From positions 829,955-893,954 of the forward strand of contig NZ_KB898706.1 of NCBI RefSeq assembly GCF_000377745.1: a DNA stretch of 64,000 bases, in the 5' to 3' direction. Position 1 is the stretch's first letter. Each line of letters begins with the position of its first letter. The translations under genes were made by a program, and so were the position numbers. The DNA comes from Gilvimarinus chinensis DSM 19667. Its GTDB lineage: Bacteria; Pseudomonadota; Gammaproteobacteria; Pseudomonadales; Cellvibrionaceae. The notes below the pieces were generated by a model. The model did not search any database. It was not told the DNA's origin and worked only from the letters and a program-made list of their open reading frames with translations. Below, one piece after another: positions 6,328 to 14,818 of this stretch.

Positions 6328-6927
6328 ATGGCCCTGCAAACCAAAAAGCCAAAGCTGAAAAAGTGCCGCGTATGCCCTGAGCGCTTCCAGCCCATGAATT
6401 CTATGCAGGTTGTTTGCTCGGTGCCTTGCTCTATCGCGCTGGCCAAGAAGCAGCTGGCCAAAGATAAGGCTGAAGATGAGAAGCGCAAGCGGCGCGATGC
6501 TCGGGCTCGGAAGCAGGCGCTTTTAACGCTGAGTGATTGGGTCAAGAAAGCGCAGAAGGCCTTTAACGCTTATGTGCGAGAGCGCGACCGCGAGCATGGC
6601 TGTATTAGCTGCAGTAAGCCTGCGAATGCTATCGAGGCGCTGACTGGCGGGTACTGGGATTGCGGCCACTACCGCTCAACAGGGGCTTGCCCTGAACTTC
6701 GATTCGAGCCGCTGAACGCTCACAAGCAATGCAAGCAGTGCAACAACCAGCTATCCGGCAACGTGGTTGAGTATCGCATCAACTTGATTAACCGCATTGG
6801 CGCCGAAAACTTGGAGTGGTTGGAGGGTCCGCACGAACCCAAGCGGTACCGGATAGAAGATTTAAAGCAAATCGAGGCGCACTTTAAAGCGCTGCGCAAA
6901 GAGTTAATCAAGGGGATGGGTGAGTGA
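6328..6927 (+). CDS. ninG: NinG (Rap) recombination nuclease
   Basis: 199 residues, the usual NinG length. An N-terminal zinc-knuckle-like CRVC...C...C (about 13-35), a charged coiled stretch, then the HNH-like part: CISC, CGHYRSTGACPELRFEP and HKQCKQCN, followed by EYRINLINRIG. Lambda Rap (NinG) is a structure-specific endonuclease cutting D-loops and Holliday junctions. It overlaps the next gene by one base or four, depending on the start used. Confidence 0.92.
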   Translation: MALQTKKPKLKKCRVCPERFQPMNSMQVVCSVPCSIALAKKQLAKDKAEDEKRKRRDARARKQALLTLSDWVKKAQKAFNAYVRERDREHGCISCSKPANAIEALTGGYWDCGHYRSTGACPELRFEPLNAHKQCKQCNNQLSGNVVEYRINLINRIGAENLEWLEGPHEPKRYRIEDLKQIEAHFKALRKELIKGMGE

Positions 6928-7241
6928 TGTGGTTTTTGGTTCTTGATAGGCTTTATCGTCTATGGCTTCTGAAGCGGTCAATTGTCGTTGGTGAAAGCTA
7001 TAGCACCTCAAGGGGGTTGGTAACGGTTGTTGCACTAAACCGCAAGAAAATGCTGGCTTGCGTGAAATATAAGGGCGGGAAGGTTGGGTTGGTTGAGTAT
7101 CAAGACCTGAAGCCACCAAAAACCAAGGCGGAGCGTGAAGTTGCGGCGATGATTTCCGCATGTCCCTATCCTGCCAGTGAGTCAACGCGTATCGACTGTG
7201 AGGCTTTGCACAAAGCCGGATACCGCAAACAGGAGAGGTGA
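6927..7241 (+). CDS. Hypothetical nin-region protein
   Basis: 104 residues from ATG 6927, overlapping the ninG stop (TGATG); a GTG at 6924 would add one residue. Starts with a short hydrophobic/aromatic stretch (WFLVLDRLYRLWLL), then a small beta-rich region (VTVVALNRKKMLACVKYKGGKVGLVEY). No family recognised. Confidence 0.55.
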   Translation: MWFLVLDRLYRLWLLKRSIVVGESYSTSRGLVTVVALNRKKMLACVKYKGGKVGLVEYQDLKPPKTKAEREVAAMISACPYPASESTRIDCEALHKAGYRKQER

Positions 7242-7427
7242 ATGATGCTTTTTATTTGGGTTATCGGGTTCCTTTTTTCTATGGGGCTGTGCCTTGACCG
7301 GCTGAATTACACCGCCGAAGGTGCTGGTGAAGTCCTGTTACTGCTTTTCGCATGGCCCATTGTTCTGGGTAACCAAGTACGCAAAAAGGCCGGTTGGCGA
7401 GACGATCAGAAGAGGCGGCAGCTATGA
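7242..7427 (+). CDS. Small membrane protein
   Basis: 61 residues with two hydrophobic stretches (about 2-18 and 30-44), ending in a basic tail RKKAGWRDDQKRRQL. It starts right after the upstream stop with a GGAGAGGTG site and overlaps the next gene by ATGA. Unknown role. Confidence 0.6.
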   Translation: MMLFIWVIGFLFSMGLCLDRLNYTAEGAGEVLLLLFAWPIVLGNQVRKKAGWRDDQKRRQL

Positions 7428-7714
7428 CAATCCTATCTGTAGAGCAAGGCGAAGTAATAGACGCGGTACGTTCAATAGTGGGTTACACCGGCTGCGTTCA
7501 TAAGGTGGCCACTCGCGCACTGGTGGATAGTAAAGCGCCGGCGGGAATGATTCACGTAAAAATACCACCGCAAGACGGAGGTACTTACGGTACCACCATG
7601 GTTAGCAAGTACAGAGAGCTTGAGGCCGGTCAGTGGTGCTGTGCTGCGCTGGTTGATATTCCTGGTGAGGCAAAACCTATTTGGGTGGCAGCGCCAATAC
7701 CGGAGGCGATATGA
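7424..7714 (+). CDS. Hypothetical phage protein
   Basis: 96 residues from ATG 7424 (GAGGCGG site, ATGA overlap with the upstream gene). Predominantly beta-like, with conserved-looking GGTYGTTMVSKY and GQWCCAALVD. Overlaps the antiterminator gene by ATGA, so the four nin-region genes are translationally coupled. Not recognised. Confidence 0.55.
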   Translation: MTILSVEQGEVIDAVRSIVGYTGCVHKVATRALVDSKAPAGMIHVKIPPQDGGTYGTTMVSKYRELEAGQWCCAALVDIPGEAKPIWVAAPIPEAI

Positions 7715-8106
7715 ATCACACCGAGCTGGATACCAAGACGCTGTTAATCAACTGGGGGATATGGGCAAGCAAGAGCCCGATCAACTCTTTGTGCTATCCA
7801 AGCACAGAGCCATACCGGCGAATGTATTCGGTTCCTGGGGAAATATCGCCGCCCGTGATTGATGATAAAGCTGCGCTGGTTGCCGATCGCATACTCGCAT
7901 CAATGATCGCCCGGGATGAAACGACCGGGGTTTTAACCGCGCTCTATTACTTGACCGGCGCAAGCTATCAGGCATTGGCCGAGAGAGTTAATCGAAAAGT
8001 GAAGGGTGCGAACCTGAACCGAAAAGGGGTAAGCGCGCTGGTGTCTGCCGGGGAAAGTTGGTTTGAGGGGTTCTATTTTGGAATTGCCGAGGCCGCAAAT
8101 GGATAA
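7711..8106 (+). CDS. Q-type late antiterminator
   Basis: 131 residues from ATG 7711. The N-terminal LLINWGIWASK, central PVIDDKAALVADRILA and the HTH-like ALYYLTGASYQALAERV block fit the phage 21/82-type antiterminator Q family. The protein should load onto RNA polymerase at the late promoter just downstream and allow reading through the terminators at 8191-8664 into the lysis and structural genes. Position after NinG and before the late leader is canonical. Confidence 0.8.
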   Translation: MNHTELDTKTLLINWGIWASKSPINSLCYPSTEPYRRMYSVPGEISPPVIDDKAALVADRILASMIARDETTGVLTALYYLTGASYQALAERVNRKVKGANLNRKGVSALVSAGESWFEGFYFGIAEAANG

Positions 8107-8129
8107 CTGTACGAAAATACAGAAAATTC

Positions 8130-8158
8130 TTGCTTTGGCGCCAGGGTTTGGGTACAGT
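8130..8158 (+). promoter_or_regulatory. Late promoter (pR'-like)
   Basis: TTGCTT (8130-8135), 17-bp spacer, TACAGT (8153-8158), starting 23 bp after the antiterminator stop codon. The first terminator follows about 30 nt later, as in the lambda pR'-tR' leader. Confidence 0.6.
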
Positions 8159-8190
8159 CTAGGCAGGGTGCGATAGTGCGCTCTACTCGA

Positions 8191-8218
8191 AAGGCTGCCC
8201 AGTGAGGTGGCCTTTTTT
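8191..8218 (+). terminator. Late-leader terminator 1 (tR'-like)
   Basis: AAGGC (8191-8195) pairs with GCCTT (8210-8214), with inner CC/GG pairs, followed by six Ts. Confidence 0.6.
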
Positions 8219-8290
8219 GTGGCAATCGCGCTGCATGACGATGCGGCGAAACCAACACACCAATTTGATAGCGGTTGCCAAGCCAATTCC

Positions 8291-8323
8291 AAAGCCCTGA
8301 TCTTAACGGATCGGGGCTTTTTT
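8291..8323 (+). terminator. Late-leader terminator 2
   Basis: Stem AAGCCC-T-GATC against GATC-G-GGGCTT with loop TTAACG, followed by TTTTTTCTTTT. Strong rho-independent terminator. Confidence 0.75.
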
Positions 8324-8562
8324 CTTTTAGCCGTTCGGTCTGCGCATTCGCGGGCGATATTAAGCGTTGGAAGTTCCCGGCGACGGCTATTGGTTAACGC
8401 CCTTGATATGAACGTACCGCCAAGGGTGTGAGGGCTGCCTAGCAATGGTGGCCATCTTGAGAAGAGTGGTCGGTAGGTGTGGCGAGCCTTTTGTCAATCA
8501 GTTGGCCGAGAATACTAGGAGCTTTAATATCGCCCGTGTAAGCTCAGCGGGCCTCGAATTTC

Positions 8563-8594
8563 AGCCTCGATCGTTCACTCGGTCGGGGCTTTTT
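8563..8594 (+). terminator. Late-leader terminator 3
   Basis: AGCC-TCGA-TCG pairs with CGG-TCG-GGGCT around a TTCACT loop, followed by TTTTTCGTTTTCG. Confidence 0.65.
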
Positions 8595-8635
8595 CGTTTT
8601 CGCGACTCCGAAATCACTCACTTCGACAATCGAAG

Positions 8636-8664
8636 GTCCCCCAGGCTTGCGGGGTCGCTTTTTT
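8636..8664 (+). terminator. Late-leader terminator 4 (weak)
   Basis: CCCC (about 8639-8642) can pair with GGGG (about 8651-8654), followed by TCGC and six Ts just before the endolysin gene. The 570 bp between the antiterminator and the endolysin carry only the late promoter and these hairpins; I see no convincing gene there. Confidence 0.4.
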
Positions 8665-8676
8665 ATTGAGTATTGA

Positions 8677-9147
8677 ATGGTCTACTACGGCTTAGCATCT
8701 CCCGGTCATGTACGGGAGTACGCCCGACGTGTGTGTGATGTGCTGGGTAACGGCGTAAACGCCACCGCCATCAACATGCTGGTAGAGACCGCAGCACAGG
8801 AAACCCACGGCGGCCGGTACCGCGACCCAACAGCGGGAGCGGGTAGAGGCCTATGCCAGATCGACCCGATAGCGTTTGAAGATGTTCAGGCTCGCACCCG
8901 AGAAGAAAACGTAGGAAAGGTGTTTGAAGCGTTCAACATCGACATTCACACGGTTACTCACGAACAGTTAGATCACAGCCCAATGCTGAGCATGATCTTT
9001 TGCCGCCTGCATTACATTCTAGTGCCTGAGCCATTCCCTCGTGACGTAGTAGGGCGCGCCTATTACTGGAAGGCCCACTACAACAGCGAGGCCGGTCACG
9101 GCACACCCCAACAATACATTGAGAACGCGAGACGCTACGCAGTATGA
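8677..9147 (+). CDS. Phage endolysin, lytic-transglycosylase/lysozyme-like
   Basis: 156 residues. The segment MLVETAAQETHGGRY then GAGRGLCQIDPIAFEDV has the order of the lysozyme-like/SLT fold: a catalytic Glu followed by a Gly-x-x-QI-P core. It lacks a signal peptide, which fits a canonical holin-dependent endolysin, and the holin is two genes downstream. Cuts peptidoglycan glycan strands by inference. It overlaps the next gene by ATGA. The ribosome site is weak. Confidence 0.65.
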   Translation: MVYYGLASPGHVREYARRVCDVLGNGVNATAINMLVETAAQETHGGRYRDPTAGAGRGLCQIDPIAFEDVQARTREENVGKVFEAFNIDIHTVTHEQLDHSPMLSMIFCRLHYILVPEPFPRDVVGRAYYWKAHYNSEAGHGTPQQYIENARRYAV

Positions 9148-9482
9148 CCAATAAATACACGCCATACGATGACAAAGAGCGCTGGCATCTAAGCAAGAGC
9201 ATAAACCCGCTCACGCTTGGAGTTTTTGCCATTACGGTACTGACCACGGTTAGCGGCGCCTATGCGTATTACAACAAAGACCAACAGGCGCAGAACACGC
9301 TAATCAGTGCAAACGCTGCCACAAGCATGCGTCTTACTCGTGAGGTAGAGCATGTGCGTGAGCTGCAGGTGGCCAGCGACCGTCGCCAGGATGAGATACG
9401 CGGATTGGTTCGAGAGCAGCTAACCCGTGTGGAATCCAAGCTGGACAACATCGAAAACTATTTACGGGACGCCACAAAGTGA
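9144..9482 (+). CDS. Membrane-anchored coiled-coil lysis-cassette protein
   Basis: 112 residues: polar N-terminus, one transmembrane helix at about 21-42, then a long charged coiled coil (EVEHVRELQVASDRRQDEIR and on to the C-terminus). This N-in anchored coiled-coil layout resembles an Rz-type inner-membrane spanin, but no partner o-spanin lipoprotein was found embedded in it. It overlaps both neighbours by 4 nt. Confidence 0.55.
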   Translation: MTNKYTPYDDKERWHLSKSINPLTLGVFAITVLTTVSGAYAYYNKDQQAQNTLISANAATSMRLTREVEHVRELQVASDRRQDEIRGLVREQLTRVESKLDNIENYLRDATK

Positions 9483-9904
9483 GCTGGTGGAGCAAAATAT
9501 TCCCAAGCACTAAGAGCGCTGACTCTCTGGTGAAGGCCGCTATCGATTCTGGTGATGCGCTGTTTTACACCGAGGAAGAGAAAGAGGCGGGCCGCGCTCA
9601 GATGCGTGAGTGGTACATAAAACTACTCGGAGCAATGCAGCCGTTTAACGTGGCCATGCGCGCACTGGCTTTTATCGTCGGTGGCATCTGGGCCATTCAC
9701 CTAATTGTTAGCACGGTGCTGTACATGCTCGCAGTAGTCATATGTGCACCCGATGCCGAGGTGTGCCGAGCAGCAATGGCAGCAGCCTCTATCGACAATC
9801 AGCTGACCAAGCACATCAACTCACCGTTCTATCTGGTCATGGTCTTCTACTTCGGCGCCGCTGGTGTGAATGGCGCTATTCGTACGTGGCAAGAGAAGAA
9901 GTAA
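9479..9904 (+). CDS. Holin, 3TM type
   Basis: 141 residues from GTG (GTGA overlap). N-terminal amphipathic part with FYTEEEKEAGRAQ, then hydrophobic segments at about 58-95 and 115-133; matches the pattern of the 3TM holin family (short EEK helix followed by QPFNVAMRALA). It should form inner-membrane lesions that release the endolysin encoded two genes upstream. Stop overlaps the terminase small-subunit start (TAATG). Confidence 0.7.
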   Translation: MSWWSKIFPSTKSADSLVKAAIDSGDALFYTEEEKEAGRAQMREWYIKLLGAMQPFNVAMRALAFIVGGIWAIHLIVSTVLYMLAVVICAPDAEVCRAAMAAASIDNQLTKHINSPFYLVMVFYFGAAGVNGAIRTWQEKK

Positions 9905-10320
9905 TGGCCAAGCTCACCGAGAAGCAAGAGCGCTTTTGTCTGGCTTACATCGAAACAGGCAATGCGAGTGAGGCTTATCGGCGTAGTTACGACTGCTCAA
10001 ACAGCTCTGAATCGTCCGTGAATCGACTTGCAAAGGCGCTCATGGACAACATCAAGATCGCATCAAGAATCGATGAGCTACGCGCACCGGTGCGCGAAAA
10101 GGCTCAGTTAACGCTTGAGCAGCATCTGGAAGACCTTAAGCGTCTAAGGGATAAGGCTGAGCAAGAGGGAAAATTTGCTGCGGCTGTGACGGCTGAGACT
10201 AACCGAGGTAAAGCCTCAGGCTTATACGTCGAGAAGCACGAGCACACCGGCAAGGATGGTGAGCCCATCCAAACCAACACCACATTCCAATTCATTGGCG
10301 TCAATGCAGATTCAGATTAA
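9904..10320 (+). CDS. Terminase small subunit
   Basis: 138 residues from ATG 9904. Opening LTEKQERFCLAYIETGNASEAYRRSY is the classic Terminase_2 HTH signature. It recognises the packaging site and presents DNA to the large subunit, whose gene overlaps by 17 nt. The C-terminal part is charged and helical (QHLEDLKRLRDKAEQEGKF), as expected for oligomerisation. Confidence 0.92.
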   Translation: MAKLTEKQERFCLAYIETGNASEAYRRSYDCSNSSESSVNRLAKALMDNIKIASRIDELRAPVREKAQLTLEQHLEDLKRLRDKAEQEGKFAAAVTAETNRGKASGLYVEKHEHTGKDGEPIQTNTTFQFIGVNADSD

Positions 10321-11785
10321 GTGCCTGGATAAGTTCAAGCCACTGATCATCAAAAAAAAGCGCGTAAAGATACTGGTCGGGGGGAGGGCTTCAACCAAGT
10401 CCACCTTTGTTGCTGACTATGTTGCTGCGTGTATGGCGAATGGCCAGTTGTGGTGCTGTGGTCGTGAGTTCCAGAACAGTATTGATGAGTCTGTACACCG
10501 ATTGCTTGCTGATGAAATCGAGCGGTTAGAGGTCGCGGGCTTCACGATCAACAAAACCGATATTAGTCACGTCTCCGGCGGGCGCAACTTCTACAAAGGC
10601 TTAGGCCGAAACATTCTATCGCTCAAGGGCATTTTGTCCGGGGTTGATGGGTTATGGATTGAAGAGGGTGAGGGTTTAAGCGCTGACACTCTTCGTGTAA
10701 TGACCGGCTCGGTTCGGACAACGGCGAAAGAGTTTGATCAGGCGAAAAAGCTTGGCATTCCCATCGATCAGATGAAGACGCCGGAAATCTGGATAACGAT
10801 GAACCGGGGCTCACGGTCTGACCCGATTGCCAAAAAGTATTTGGAGCGGGCCGAACCTGAATTGGAGCGCTGCGGTTACTACGAAGACGATGGTGTGATG
10901 ATCGTCGAGGCCAACTATTCGGACATTCCCCGAAGCTGGTTTTTGGCGTCCGGCCTTGAAGCTGAGCGCGCTGATGATGAGCTGAATATGACTCGCCAGC
11001 AATACGATCACAAGTGGCTTGGCAAATACTTGGAAACCATCGACAACGCCATCATTCAGCCTGAATGGTTCGATGCGTGTGTGGATGCACATAAGAAGCT
11101 TGGCTTTGAGCCGCTGGGTGTTGAGCAGGTTATTCACGACCCGGCAGACAGTGGTGACGCGAAAGGCTTGGTGTATCGCCACGGCTCGGTAGTGAAAGAA
11201 GCGAAGCAAAAGAATGATGGCGACGTTAACAGCGCCTGCGACTGGGCAACGGGTTACGCCAACCAGGTCAAGGCTGATGAATTCGTTTGGGACGCTGACG
11301 GCATTGGTAACCCGCTCAAGCGCCAAGTGGGTGAAGCGTTCAAGGGCAAGAAAGTAACGCTTACCGCGTTTAACGGCTCGGGTGCCGTGGATAAGCCCGA
11401 AGAGATTTACCAGCCTGTGGCTAACGAGCAATCGAAGCCTAAGACCAACAAGCAAACCTTTAAGAATCGACGGGCTCAGCGCTACTGGGGCCTGCGAGAC
11501 AAAATTTACCGCACCTTCCTCGCGGTGACTCAGAAGAAATACACCGACCCGGCGGACATGATCAGCTTTAGCTCTGATATGGAGTGCCTGAGTCAGTTAC
11601 GCACAGAGCTTTGCCGCATTCCTTTGAAGGATAACGGCCAAGGCCTAATTCAAATACTCAGCAAGCCCGAAATGAAACGCCTCGGAATCCCGAGTCCCAA
11701 CCTTGCCGATTGCGTGATGATGTCGGAAGAGGGCGGGAAGGTCGACGCCGGTCCCGTAATAATCAACTTTGATGGTTACCGCTAA
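10304..11785 (+). CDS. Terminase large subunit (packaging ATPase-nuclease)
   Basis: 493 residues from ATG 10304. Walker A is GGRASTKST near residue 24 and Walker B is LWIEEGE near 118. The C-terminal RNase H-like nuclease shows acidic residues in HDPADSGDAKG, WDADGIGNP and NLADCVMM. It pumps DNA into the prohead through the portal and cuts concatemers. The stop overlaps the portal start (TAATGATG). Confidence 0.92.
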   Translation: MQIQIKCLDKFKPLIIKKKRVKILVGGRASTKSTFVADYVAACMANGQLWCCGREFQNSIDESVHRLLADEIERLEVAGFTINKTDISHVSGGRNFYKGLGRNILSLKGILSGVDGLWIEEGEGLSADTLRVMTGSVRTTAKEFDQAKKLGIPIDQMKTPEIWITMNRGSRSDPIAKKYLERAEPELERCGYYEDDGVMIVEANYSDIPRSWFLASGLEAERADDELNMTRQQYDHKWLGKYLETIDNAIIQPEWFDACVDAHKKLGFEPLGVEQVIHDPADSGDAKGLVYRHGSVVKEAKQKNDGDVNSACDWATGYANQVKADEFVWDADGIGNPLKRQVGEAFKGKKVTLTAFNGSGAVDKPEEIYQPVANEQSKPKTNKQTFKNRRAQRYWGLRDKIYRTFLAVTQKKYTDPADMISFSSDMECLSQLRTELCRIPLKDNGQGLIQILSKPEMKRLGIPSPNLADCVMMSEEGGKVDAGPVIINFDGYR

Positions 11786-13920
11786 TGATGGATTTATCCA
11801 ACTTTGAGACGCTGAAAACGGCGCGCACATCGGCTCAGGAGGTTGAAAGCGACCGCCGCGAGAAGATGATGGAAGTCGCTGTCTTTCTGTCCGTCGACGG
11901 TGGCCAGTGGGAAGACGATGTTGGTCGGCTGTTTGACGATTACCGCCGCCCCAAGTACACCTTTGACAAAGTAAACCCGATTGTTGCGGCGATTTGGGGT
12001 GAGCTGGCTGATAACGAATTCTCTATTCGCGTAACGCCTGCGGGCAAGGGTGCGGACGAAGACACCGCCAAGACTTATGCAGGTTTGATTCGCGGTATTG
12101 AGCAGCGCTCAAATGCTCGCACCGTTTACAGTCATTGCGCCAAGGCGGCGATTAAGACGGGCTTCGCCTGTTGGCGTTTAGAGCAGGATTGGGCAGACGT
12201 TGACAGCTTCGACCAAGACCTATTTATTCGCCCCATTCACGACGCCATTGATCGCGTGTGGTTCCTCGGCAACTACCAGGAGCAAACCGCCGAAGATGCT
12301 GATGGTGTCATTATCGAGCACACGGTAAGCGAAGCTGAAGCTGACGAAATCAAAACAGTTGATCGCTCTATCGTGGGCCTGGGCTGTACCAATGCATCGG
12401 AAACATTCAACTACAAGCGTGAAGGTAAGCGAATTGGCGAGCTGATTTACAAAAAGCCTGTCACTAAAACGCTGTACCAAAGCCCCAATGGTGAAATTTT
12501 TGGCGAAGACGACATCGAGGAAATTAAGGCCGCCGGTGTTGATGCATCAGAATGGCGAAGCCGCAAGCGCGAGACGTTTAAGGTCTGTGTGCGCTACTTC
12601 GATGCTGAGGGATTTATTACCGATGAAGAAGAGACGGTATTCGATCACCTGCCGGTAATTCCCGTTCTGCCCAATTTCGAGATACTGCAGAACAAGCCGC
12701 TTAGTCGTGGCGCTATCGAGTTGCTGATGGATGAGCAGCGGGTGTTGAACTACGCCGTAAGCCGGAAGGTTGAGGATACTGCACTATCGCCCAAGCCTAA
12801 GTTGATGACCACTGCCGAACAGGTGGCGGGCTATGAGCGCAAGCTGGCCACGATGAACAACAACAATGACCCGGCGTTTGTGTATAAGCACGTTGAAGGC
12901 CATCCCGCCCCGTACTACCCGCAAGTGCCAGGCCACAACCAAGGCCTATCAGAAGTGATCGGCTTGGCTGGTCAGGGCATTGAAGAGAGTGCCGGTCTGT
13001 TCGGCCCCAACCTCGCTAAAAACGAAGGCGTTCAGTCAGGTGTTGCGATTGCGAAACAACAGCACAAGGGCGACCTCGGCACCATTGAGTATTTCAAAGC
13101 GGTTGAGGTGGCTATCGCGCAAACGGGCAAGGTAATTGTTCACGCGCTGCCAAAAGTGTACGACGAAGAACGCGAGGCGATGATGATTGCCGAGGACGGC
13201 GATTCATCTACTGTGAAGCTGTACGAGCGCATTCAGGGACCCAATGGCGAAGCGATTGTGCTCAACGATTTGAGCAAAGGCATTTACGACGTTACCTGCG
13301 ACATTGGCCCCGGCTTCGCTTCACGCCGCGATCAGACTGCCGAGCAATTGGCGGTATTTGGCCAGCTGGACCCAACCATTATCCAACAAAACAAAGACCT
13401 GCTTCTGGCCTCGCAAGAGCTACCCGGCATGAAAGACGCTGCCGAGCGGGCGCGCTGGCAATTGCTGCAGGCCGGTCAAATTCCGGAAAGCCAGTGGACA
13501 GAGCAAGAGCGCGAGCAAATCGAGCGGGCGCGACTACAGGCCCAGCAAAACCCACCACCTCCTGACCCCGCGCAGATCATTGCTCAGGCCGAGGCCACCA
13601 AAGCTCAGGCCGAGGCACAGCGCGCGCAGGCTGACTACGAATCGAAAAAAGTTCAAACGCAACTTGAGATCGCCAAGCTTCGCCAGAGTCAGGATAACGA
13701 CAACTTTGATCATGCTGAGCGCGAATTGAAGTTGATGCGGGAGCAGTTCGAGCAACAGCAAAACAGTCAGAAAGAGTATTTTGAAAACATCAAAACCATG
13801 GCTGAAACCCTGAAAACGATCAAAGAGGCCGTCGGCGCCGACGCCATGGTCACACGGCCAGCAGTTGAGTCTTACGCACAGCAAGCGGAAATGATCGACC
13901 AAGCGCAAGAGCAAATTTAA
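11785..13920 (+). CDS. Portal protein (P22 gp1-like)
   Basis: 711 residues, close to P22 gp1 (725). The body contains the P22-portal-type core (YTFDKVNPIVAAIWGELADN; LMDEQRVLNYAVSRKVEDTA). The last 150 residues are a Q/E/A-rich helix-coiled coil, as in the long helical barrel of P22 portal that projects into the capsid. It forms the dodecameric DNA channel and binds terminase and the gp4-like adaptor. Confidence 0.9.
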   Translation: MMDLSNFETLKTARTSAQEVESDRREKMMEVAVFLSVDGGQWEDDVGRLFDDYRRPKYTFDKVNPIVAAIWGELADNEFSIRVTPAGKGADEDTAKTYAGLIRGIEQRSNARTVYSHCAKAAIKTGFACWRLEQDWADVDSFDQDLFIRPIHDAIDRVWFLGNYQEQTAEDADGVIIEHTVSEAEADEIKTVDRSIVGLGCTNASETFNYKREGKRIGELIYKKPVTKTLYQSPNGEIFGEDDIEEIKAAGVDASEWRSRKRETFKVCVRYFDAEGFITDEEETVFDHLPVIPVLPNFEILQNKPLSRGAIELLMDEQRVLNYAVSRKVEDTALSPKPKLMTTAEQVAGYERKLATMNNNNDPAFVYKHVEGHPAPYYPQVPGHNQGLSEVIGLAGQGIEESAGLFGPNLAKNEGVQSGVAIAKQQHKGDLGTIEYFKAVEVAIAQTGKVIVHALPKVYDEEREAMMIAEDGDSSTVKLYERIQGPNGEAIVLNDLSKGIYDVTCDIGPGFASRRDQTAEQLAVFGQLDPTIIQQNKDLLLASQELPGMKDAAERARWQLLQAGQIPESQWTEQEREQIERARLQAQQNPPPPDPAQIIAQAEATKAQAEAQRAQADYESKKVQTQLEIAKLRQSQDNDNFDHAERELKLMREQFEQQQNSQKEYFENIKTMAETLKTIKEAVGADAMVTRPAVESYAQQAEMIDQAQEQI

Positions 13921-13943
13921 CCCCCCGATTTTTTAAACCGCTA

Positions 13944-13961
13944 CCGCCCAAAGCAGGGCGG
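13944..13961 (+). terminator. Hairpin between portal and scaffold genes
   Basis: CCGCCC-AAAGCA-GGGCGG, followed by CGGCTTTG without a proper T-run. Could be an mRNA-stabilising or weak termination element between the two transcript segments. Confidence 0.35.
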
Positions 13962-13998
13962 CGGCTTTGTATTACCTAGCGACCGAGAGGTTAAGCAC

Positions 13999-14802
13999 AT
14001 GAGCGACCAATTCGATACCGACGACGATTACACCGAGGATTTACCGGCCGAACCCGAGGCTGAGGGACAGCAAGAGGGTGAACCCGATGATGAACCGGAG
14101 CAATCCGAAGCGGGCGATGAGGGTGAGCAGGAGAGCGATTCAGGCTATGTCGAGACGGACGACCCAAAGGTTAAAGCCCGTTTAGGCCAGCTGACTCGCG
14201 AGAAGTACGAGGCGAAACGAGAGGCAGACGAACTTAAGCGCAGACTTGAGGAACTGGAACGCAAACAGTCCGAAAGCAGCGCACCGAAACCTGTCGAAGC
14301 GCCCACTGCAGATTTGGCCATTGATGATCCCGATGCTTACCGAAAGCAGCTGGAAAGTCATCAGGCCTATCTGCGCAATCAGGCCGTGCACGAGCATCAG
14401 CAAAAACAGCTTGAGCAGCAAAAGCAAGCCGCCAAGCAACAGCAGATGCAGCAGGCAGCGCAGGCATATAACAAGCGCGTACAAGAGCTAAAGATTGACC
14501 CCGCCGAGTTACAGCAGGCAGGCCAGTTCGTCGCCAATGCAGGGTTGAATAACGATGTTATGCAGTACCTGTTAGAGCACGACAAGGGCCCCGCCATTGT
14601 TGCTGAGCTGGGCAAAGACCCTGAAGCACTTTACTCGCTGCGTGATCTGCCTGCGCACCGCGCAACCGTTGAAATCGAACGTCGATTCGGCGGCCTGAAC
14701 CCAACCCCAAAACGCAAATCGTCCGCGCCTCCGCCGCCTACGAAAGTAAGTGGATCGCGCCCGGCTGGAAAGTCGACGCCGGATGGCTGGACCATCGAGT
14801 AA
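13999..14802 (+). CDS. Scaffolding protein
   Basis: 267 residues. Very acidic N-terminus (D/E-rich to about 55), then DDPKVKARLGQLTREKYEAKR leading into coiled coil with a Q-rich stretch around 125-160, and a basic proline-rich C-terminus (PTPKRKSSAPPPPTKVSG). This acidic/helical/basic layout directly upstream of the coat gene is typical of P22-type gp8 scaffolds, whose basic tail binds coat protein. Confidence 0.8.
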   Translation: MSDQFDTDDDYTEDLPAEPEAEGQQEGEPDDEPEQSEAGDEGEQESDSGYVETDDPKVKARLGQLTREKYEAKREADELKRRLEELERKQSESSAPKPVEAPTADLAIDDPDAYRKQLESHQAYLRNQAVHEHQQKQLEQQKQAAKQQQMQQAAQAYNKRVQELKIDPAELQQAGQFVANAGLNNDVMQYLLEHDKGPAIVAELGKDPEALYSLRDLPAHRATVEIERRFGGLNPTPKRKSSAPPPPTKVSGSRPAGKSTPDGWTIE

Positions 14803-14818
14803 TTATTGGAGCTAAATC

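Noticed and set aside
8445-8669. 74-residue reading frame in the late leader
   Set aside because: Runs through two terminator hairpins and has no ribosome site; better explained as leader RNA.
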